Source: Alitta virens | Taxonomy: Eukaryota; Annelida; Polychaeta; Phyllodocida; Nereididae | Direction: 5' to 3' | Assembly: GCA_932294295.1 (NCBI GenBank) | Contig: OW028575.1 | Span: 40,427,753 to 40,491,752, forward strand | DNA: 64,000 nt | Part shown: one piece after another, positions 57,005 to 64,000 of the stretch | How positions within the stretch are numbered: the first letter of the stretch is position 1 | How the letters are laid out: every line of letters begins with the position of its first letter | Position numbers and translations under genes: made by a program | The notes under the pieces: model-generated | What the model was told of the DNA's origin: nothing | Seen by the model: only the letters and a program-made list of their open reading frames with translations | Database searches by the model: none

Positions 57005-57518
57005 TATAGATAGATAGATGGATGGATAGATAGTGAGATAGATAGTGAGATAGTGAGATAGATAGTGAGATAGTGGGATAGATAGATAGATAGATAGTGA
57101 GATAGTGGGATAGTGAGATAGATAGATAGTGAGATAGTGGGATAGTGAGATAGATAGATAGATAGATGGTGAGCTAGTGAGATAGTGAGATAGATAGATA
57201 GATAGATAGATAGAGAGATAGTGATATAGTGATATAGTGATATAGATAGTGAGATAGATGTGAGATAGATAGTCAGATAGATAGTCAGATAGATAGTCAG
57301 ATAGATGGATAGATAGTGGGATAGATAGATAGTGAGATAGTGGGATAGTCAGATAGATAGATAGATGGATAGATAGATAGTGAGATAGTGGGATAGTCAG
57401 ATAGATAGATAGATGGATAGATAGATAGTGAGATAGATAGATAGATAGTGAGATAGATAGATAGATAGTGAGATAGTGAGATAGATAGATTCATTCATTC
57501 ATTCATTTATTTATTCAT
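57005..57518. repeat. (GATA)n/(GTGA)n compound array with higher-order repeats, ending in (ATTC)n
   Basis: GATAGATAGTGAGATAGTGG and similar blocks recur. The segment GATAGTCAGATAGATAG with flanks is duplicated at about 57345 and 57390. A short (ATTC)n tract (57491-57518) closes the array. Confidence 0.95.
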
Positions 57519-59902
57519 TAGTTGGGCATGCAAGAACTAACCATGCATTAACAGCCTAGCTTTGCTGGAATAGAGACTTAAACATTCCAAGAAATTTAAT
57601 TTGTTTGTTTTATTTCTCCTGAACATCGTTAAAATCCGCATCGCTTTAAAAATGTCATTCTTGGGGATGATAACAAGTTAGATGGCAGGAGTTCCTAGAC
57701 TTTGATTCATTGTTATATGCTGGCGGGTATTTTGTTTTATGAATTGTGAACATTTGAATGCGGAGTAATTGGCTTTTTCCACCCTTTGTCATTGTGCTGA
57801 CAATGCAGTTATTTTCCGCATCTAATTGGTAATACTTAGGAAATATGACATGAGGGGCTGCAAATCGGTTCCATCCCTGCCTGACTTGAATAGAACGATT
57901 ATGCAACATCGATCGGAGATGCACAATGAATGGCAAACAATGCTGGGGCCCACTACACCCTCTGCAATAAATGTGGTGGCTGAATATCTTGACTGAACAG
58001 ATTGTTTCCTTGGTATTGAACGGACTGTTTCCTTGGTATTGGTTTTACCGAAGGTCATACAAACAATCAAATCTAATTTAGTGGAGACAGGCTGACAGAC
58101 ACTAACTATAATGACAAGAGAGACGGACACACAGAGAATGAATACATATGTACTCCTCAGAAAATGGGACAAACAAAGTGACAGACTCAAAAGGAATCGA
58201 GGACAAATGGAGAAACATAGAATAGAAGGATGCTGCAGATGCTCATGCGAAAAACAATACAAAGAATCAAGCCCTAAGATGGGCTGGAATATTGCATGCC
58301 CAAAAGAGACAGTATATTTGATTTTATTCTGTGGACATTTTGGGTTCCCTATAACAAGACATCTCAATCAATAGCAGCAGGAAAGGGCATTGCATGTTAT
58401 GTGTGGTGCAGCTCGGCATCTGGAGGGGAGGACCTTCCGATCTATCGTTTGTTTTGATTGTGAGGATTTAGGGTGGATTTTAGCGCCAATTCAATGTGTG
58501 GTTTGTGGAGTCTACGATTGAAATGACAATACAAGAGGACACATATCATAGGCCGGGCTTCACAGGGTTTGTCTGAGCTTTGTTGTTTGAGGGACGTACT
58601 TAGACAGGCAACAGGGTATCTCCCCCCATATCCTTGTTTGAACAAGAGTAGCGAACATAAAAATGGTCTTTGCTCAGATGTTGCAAAGGGTATTCTGCGT
58701 CTTCTTCTAAATATAACTGTTGTAGCGTGCTCAAATTTTTCCTTTTGATTCTCTTTTGCATGGACCAGGTATTTTGGCTCATTTTACAGCACTCGATAAT
58801 GATAAAAAAAAACAGCATGTATTTTCTATTACAATACCTTGCTTTAAATTTGAATTAAGGAGCATTGTTGCTTTTTAATGACACCGAAAACAGTAGTGCT
58901 ACAATACTAATATGAAGGTCCCCTTGAAGGCAATTTAATATTAAAATTGGTTAATTTCCTACAAATTAAAAACAGGAATATCTTGGTTAATCCAAGACTA
59001 ATTCGTGTTATTATGACTAATTTCAAGGTCATTTAATTCCGTGAAACTGGTTTACCTGTAAAGAGGGATGATTAGGTTCCAGAAGCTATCAGGTTATTTG
59101 TTTCAGTAACAAGAGATATTAATACACAACATGGGATCTATCATCAACTGGCTTTCTGTCACGTTACGCCATGACTGACGTCAGAGGAACCTGGTAATAC
59201 TAACATGGTATCAGTCCAAATGATCTTCTGTCAGGGAAAATTAAAGAATATCACGTAATTAGTTTATTTATTTATAATTCAAGGTCATTGAAATGAACAG
59301 GGAAAATATGTTTTATGAACATCTGTGGTAAAGAAATTGAAAGCATATAAAGAGTAACACTGTAAATGTGATGGGCATATTGATTTTTTTTTTTCTGAAA
59401 TGTTTTTTATGATCATTTTTTAACACGCCTAATGGCTTGTATTTATATTGGTGACAGAAAATCAAATGAATATTCATGTAATGTTTTTTTGGCATATGTT
59501 ATGAAATCGCAAGGTCACGGAAAGGACCAATAAGATGCCTGGGTTTTAATTGCCTCCAACACGCACCAATCAGAGGGAATTTTTAGTTTTTTGAAGAGAG
59601 AAAAACGGCGAAGGCAATCTGTCACATTTGTGTATGCAATCAATGGCAATCTGTGTGTAATTAACATGATAGCAAATGGCTAGGAGTGCATCACTAAGCT
59701 GTTCTGTTTGACTTTTTGCCTCCGGTATCACGAAGCCTCAGCTTTGGTGATTCGCCGAGTGCCACAAGAGATAATCTCTCTCTGAAATATTGGCAGTGTG
59801 CATGTAATTCACGATTTAAATACGTGTATCAGCTAGATTGATTCCATGATACATATGCATGGTGGGCCTAATAGAGTTGTTGTTGCCTCCTACTGCCACA
59901 TG
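57519..59902. other. Unique non-coding sequence
   Basis: No gene recognised. The 181-codon minus frame (57822-58367) and the 87-codon plus frame (58111-58374) overlap and have no family features. TGACGTCA lies at 59176. Confidence 0.35.
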
Positions 59903-59915
59903 TGGCGGAGAATCC
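59903..59915 (+). promoter_or_regulatory. TGGCGGAGAATCC motif, site 3
   Basis: Same 13-mer as at 31649 and 46339, here preceded by ACATG rather than ATGG context. Confidence 0.4.
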
Positions 59916-61019
59916 TATAGCCTTAATTTACCACTTTCCATCATGACCATCTGCACCAGCAGCTCAAACAGTTTCTTCTCAATTATCTCTCGTTGCATGT
60001 CATGCCGAACACCCACCCTGCCACTGCCAGGTTTGGGGCGGATTTACATACATTTAGGGAAAAACATGCTATCTTTGTTGTCTCTTCTGTGTCTAATGAT
60101 ATTCAAATCAGCCCAGATCATCCCTCTCGTTACATCAAATTGGCATGTTCATGCATCATTCTGTGTCAAAGAACAACACACTTTAATGAGACCCCCAGAT
60201 CTGGTCCGATAGGATGAAGTTGTCTGTGACCAAATCTGAGCGTGGGCCCATCTTATATGCTTGTAAACACATTGAAGGGATTTACCTCTTGAAGGTATTA
60301 TTTTAATGTGACACTGATAATCAAATTTATCACGTTCCATTGACACTCTGATCCTTCATGATTCAGAACGAAATTGTGCAATATATTTTAACCACATAAA
60401 GGCAAGTGGATAACCCGATTTTTCATGCGTTTAGCACTTAGCGAATATGCCATGTTAAAGTGCATTAAACGGTGATGGCCATAACAATTTTAGGGCTATC
60501 TTTGATCTATTGAATGAGTGACCTTGGTGCGCTGAATCAATTATGTGACCATCACCTGTGGGACTCCTAATACCAACACAACCTTTATTGGTGGAGTTAT
60601 TAGTTTGTGAGAGTGGTCACACTAGGTTTATGACTTTTTCATGGTGATGTATAGCATACAGATCCTATGTCACTCTGATACCGCAGCAACAGCTTCACAT
60701 GGTCCTGCTCTATTATAGTTTTGTATCTGAGGAGGATGCTATGTAGCTGTGGCTGTTGTCTGCTGTGCTCGGTGCCTCAGTCAGAGCAACTTAACCTTTT
60801 ATGATCCACATTAGCAGGGAGTGCTCGCCCCAGAACATACGTGGGCTGGATGTAAGACACATTCTGTCTATGTATTCTCCACAACACAGGTATGTCTGGG
60901 TAGATATTGCTGTCAAACACCTGGGAATTGTAATACACAGGCTCTCCGTCTTGCAATATGCCAATAATGAAGAGAAATGCACCTTGTACTACACCCGTCG
61001 CCTTAAGTATCTTACTTTT
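59916..61019. other. Unique non-coding sequence, nothing recognised
   Basis: Plus frames 59859-60212 and 59993-60217 overlap in different phases; no family is recognised. Confidence 0.35.
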
Positions 61020-61211
61020 CAGGAGGGGCGAAAATATAATACGTCCATAACTTAGGAGGTGCGAAAATATAATACATCCCTAACTTAGGAGGTGCGAAAA
61101 TATAATACATCCATAACTTGGGAGTTGCGAAAATATAATACATCCATTTGGGAGGTGGGAAAATATAATACATCCAAAACTTAGGAGGTGCGAAAATATA
61201 ATACATCCATA
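61020..61211. repeat. 33-bp minisatellite, six copies
   Basis: Unit AGGAGGTGCGAAAATATAAT plus ACATCCATAACTT. Copy 4 is shortened (ACATCCATTTGG). Because the period is a multiple of three, the minus strand encodes a repeating peptide (WMYYIFAPPKL) over 69 codons, which I consider an artefact. Confidence 0.9.
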
Positions 61212-62070
61212 CACAAGTCACTATATAGATGATAATAACATGGAAGAATAACGTATACCATGATATATTATACGTATAGCTGTTATCTATAGTGTTGACA
61301 ATTAGTTACCCGATATCCTTTTGACATTCATATCTAATAACACTATTAATCTGCCGTATGCTGGCATTAAAAAAGGAAGAATTGAACGGGTATAATATTC
61401 TAAACTCGGCACACAATGGTATATTATACCACATCAAAAGATCCATATATGATTTTGCAGAGATGCATGCATGAATACAAAAATATACATATAATGCATG
61501 GGACTTATGGATCCCCGGCCACCTGTGCCTGTGCCGGATTGTTATTTCAGGAGGATGTGATCATAACAGGCCACAACCTGTGTGATAGACGTGATCCGAT
61601 CATTCAATGAGGAGTTTATGATATGAGTAGTTCAGTTCAGTTGATGGAGCCAAAAGATCATGATGTAGCTGCTGTACTAGCCGACTGTGGACTAAGCTCA
61701 TTCCCGAGTGCACTCTCATCTCGAAGGTGATATGAGTGACCTACATTTGTGTGACCTAATTACTAAGGAGAGGATTGCACTAAGAAGAGGAAGTACTGAT
61801 ATTAAGGCAGATTTAAGGTAGAGGATGTGAATTATTAATAGCTTTTAGGTGTTGCTGAAGCATTGTCCTGTTAATGCTCAATTTCCGTGATTAGACACAT
61901 TGGAATACTTAACCGAAAGCTACCTCACTATAACGTCATTTCTCAGTTAACCTCGCTAATGTGGCCAAATCATAACAAAGACATGATTTATTTATGTATT
62001 AACATATATTTGCAATGGGTGGCACCATCAGTAAAAACTGTTTTTCAGGTGGCCCATTAAATAAAATTAA

Positions 62071-62077
<7 letters not shown>
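61212..62077. other. Mostly unique sequence; family H-like phrases at 61903-61975
   Basis: AAAGCTACCTCACTATAACG and GTTAACCTCGCTAATGTGG resemble inverted family H phrases. No gene. Confidence 0.35.

Positions 62078-62122
<45 letters not shown>
62078..62122. repeat. (TA)n microsatellite
   Basis: About 22 uninterrupted TA units. Confidence 0.9.
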
Positions 62123-62126
<4 letters not shown>

Positions 62127-62283
62127 TGAAATATTAAATATAAGCACATACATTTACTAAAATAAGAAAATAGATATAAATCATAAAACATGTATAAATA
62201 AGATAAGATAAAATTACATTAAAATATGCAAAATTGCTTTATCAATATTTAAGTATGTTTCCCACTACATGAATAACTTGGCT

Positions 62284-62363
62284 ATGAGACAACCTCAAAT
62301 TCCCAATGGTCTTCATTGTGAGGTGGTCTTAATGGTGAGGTAGTCTTGAAACGGGGTTCCATG
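62284..62363. repeat. Family H phrase repeat, clearest copy
   Basis: GAGACAACCTCAAATTCCC, then TTCATTGTGAGGTGGTCTTAA, then TGGTGAGGTAGTCTTG and GGGGTTCCATG. It shows the basic step GTGAGGT-GGTCTTAATG twice in tandem. Confidence 0.6.
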
Positions 62364-62469
62364 TTTATCAGTCCACAGTGTATGAAAAGCTATAGATCTT
62401 TTTTATGTACACTCTGACTGAAATTATTGTCGGTTTCAGACGAATATTTGTATTTGAGGGGGTCTGATT

Positions 62470-62572
62470 TTCACTTCAGTAAACCGTAAATGTACTTTAT
62501 TAGTCAAAATTCTAAGCGAGAGAGGGAGAGGGCAGTCCCCCCCCCCCCCCCCCAAAGGCTACGGCCCTGAAA
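62470..62572 (+). repeat. Family F interspersed repeat, copy 2
   Basis: TTCACTTCAGTAAACCGTAAA, TGTACTTTATTAG, then a GA-rich run, GGCAGTC, an 18-base C run and GGCTACGGCCCTGA. It is the same order and orientation as the copy at the left edge of the window. Confidence 0.6.
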
Positions 62573-62633
62573 GTATCCTGTAGTCTATGGTGTAATGTTA
62601 TATTCGCAATTAATAACACTCCAGTTGCCAATT

Positions 62634-62722
62634 TAAAGGTGAGATTGCCTTAACTATGAGCTAAATAAGGGATACAATTTGGCGCAGGGCGGAGAGGTCA
62701 ATAATTGTGAAGTGGCATTAAT
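62634..62722. repeat. Family H phrase repeat
   Basis: GATTGCCTTAACTATGAGC, then GGCGGAGAGGTCAATAATTG, then TGAAGTGGCATTAATC. Confidence 0.4.
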
Positions 62723-63209
62723 CTTTTGTTTTATCTTATTTGTGGAAACAACATCGAAGTAGGCTGTTCAGGATAGCATAATTATTCAACGGGTGGGCAG
62801 GTGCTGTAGGAAAGCCTTCTTTTTATGTACATATACTGTTGGTATTCCGAGACAAGCTGTAGGAACAGACTGGCATTGTAAACACTGATGTGTGTATATA
62901 TATACTGTAAAGTTCTGACTGAAGCCCAGATCATGACTTGTCCGTTTTCACAACATAAACCTATGCATCATTTGAAACCCTTCAAAGCCCCTGGCCTAAG
63001 AACTACTCAGATCCTCTTATGTCCTGAGCCTGGTGGCGGAAAAGAACTTAGCAAACTCACTCAGCCCCACCTTCTGGCTCACTATATATACAGCATTGTT
63101 GCAGTGGATAAGTGCTTTATACACAGCAAATAGCAACTGGATTGTTTAGCTTCCAAATTCTGTAAAGTTAGGGTATAACTGGTATATTTGCTTTCAGGTT
63201 CTGGTTCGG
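62723..63209. other. Unique non-coding sequence, nothing recognised
   Basis: An 81-codon plus frame (62888-63133) has no known features. Confidence 0.35.
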
Positions 63210-63544
63210 TACAGTTAGTTCCTGCGACTAAACGGAACTGTCTAGCTATAGCTGGCTACTCAAAGCCGGATCTAAGAGTGCATGCAGCACCATTTGGTGC
63301 ATAAGTTGAGAGTTATGCATACTTGCCTTTTTTTTGTTGAAAATATGTTGCTATCTATTATGCATACATATTGATGATATATGAGATTAATTTCTTACAT
63401 TTACCGAGGTTTATATTTTCCAGTAGTGGTAGGTTTAAGCCGACTATAAGCTAGGAATAGACCGAAGCAGCCAGTTAATGCTACAGCCAGCAACAGGTTG
63501 CTACAGCTGTCTAAAGTCTACCATATTTTATGAAACTAACTGTA
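63210..63544 (-). mobile_element. Family C element, copy 4, full length with inverted ends
   Basis: Begins TACAGTTAGTTCCTGCGAC and ends TATGAAACTAACTGTA, so 13-base terminal inverted repeats TACAGTTAGTTYC are visible. It contains all family C phrases inverted relative to copies 1 and 2. If the outer TA is a duplicated target, the element is of the Tc1/mariner-like MITE type; it has no coding capacity. Confidence 0.75.
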
Positions 63545-63982
63545 GGCCTAGTGTTTTGATATGAAAACTGAAGTTAAGTAACAAATACGTTTACTGTTCT
63601 TATTTTATGTGAGGGAAGCAGTTCTTGTTTGATAACCATAACCTTTTCTACTACATGTATACATATTTACTAGCAATTCCAATATAGATAGAAGTACCAG
63701 CTCTGCCTTGCCTCATAAGCAGTTGTCCTTCATCATATGCTTTCTTTAATATGCCACAATAAATGCTTTGAGAACTTTTCATGCACTATTTTACTATGCA
63801 GAAACCTTTTAATGCAGTTACAATAAAAAGCATGATAATCTTTTCATCATCAAAGTTAGATTGATCTTCTAAGAAGATCTGATGCATTCAACGTACATTA
63901 TTCAATTTCGCAGAAAGAGACGAAATTTCAAAGTCGTTTAACTTCTAAAGAAAACATGTTAAATGTTTCTCAGTGTAGTTAA
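63545..63982. other. Unique non-coding sequence, nothing recognised
   Basis: AT-rich with no repeat copies or open frames of interest. Confidence 0.4.
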
Positions 63983-64000
63983 GTACAGGTAGTTCCTGTC
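63983..64000. repeat. Probable start of another family C element at the window edge
   Basis: TACAGGTAGTTCCTGTC resembles the left end of the copy at 63210 with three differences. The remainder would lie outside the window. Confidence 0.35.

Noticed and set aside
61012..61221. Repeating YYIFAPPK peptide on the minus strand
   Set aside because: The minisatellite period is 33 bases, a multiple of three, so an in-frame peptide repeat arises automatically; there is no flanking coding sequence.
1..64000. CRISPR arrays, bacterial-style operons, phage or viral genes
   Set aside because: No direct repeat-spacer architecture, no closely packed ORFs with ribosome binding sites and no viral hallmark motifs were seen; the regular repeats are microsatellites and minisatellites without spacers.

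Overview
This window looks like non-coding DNA from a large metazoan genome, most likely a marine invertebrate; I cannot tell a deuterostome from a lophotrochozoan. The evidence is moderate AT-richness, long gene-free stretches, abundant tri- to pentanucleotide microsatellites, several tRNA-derived SINE families, palindromic MITE-like elements and one decayed tail of a non-LTR retrotransposon ORF2. I found no bacterial-type operon, CRISPR array, rRNA gene or intact transposase gene. Apart from one low-confidence ORF on the minus strand (49872-50408), most open frames are short, start at non-ATG codons, lie in simple repeats, or overlap open frames on the other strand, so I do not call them genes.

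Layout. From 1.1 to 2.45 kb there is a GC- and CpG-rich block with GC-box, CCAAT and CRE motifs. It is followed by a stretch ending in a plausible splice donor at 2455, which I read as a promoter and non-coding first exon of a plus-strand gene. Much of the rest could then be a very long first intron or intergenic DNA. From 3 to 15 kb there are scattered repeats: family A palindromes at 3443, 5736 and 12450, a 32-bp minisatellite at 8209, and a LINE tail at 10440. From 16 to 24 kb there are family C copies, two family B TA-flanked palindromes and a complete SINE. From 25 to 32 kb there are GATA, AATAG and TACTGCACTG arrays, SINE copies and a cluster of family A and family H repeats. From 33 to 50 kb the sequence is mostly unique, with motif-rich blocks, TAGTCA-rich patches, SINEs, a GTA array holding a family A copy, and the poly-alanine ORF. 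From 54 to 56 kb there are two promoter-like patches with a strong CTCF-like motif. From 57 to 64 kb there are a GATA/GTGA array, a 33-bp minisatellite, and family H, F and C copies up to the right edge.

The most notable signals are regulatory or repeat-structural. Family A is a modular palindromic element with shared ends and changeable interiors, and it repeatedly sits inside microsatellites. The full palindromic CRE TGACGTCA occurs at least nine times. Several near-perfect RFX X-boxes, three copies of a 13-mer TGGCGGAGAATCC and three CTCF-like sites are scattered through otherwise unique sequence. Together these suggest a regulatory landscape around a developmental-type gene, but that is inference. 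All repeat-family assignments rest on reading copies against each other inside this window; no database was consulted.
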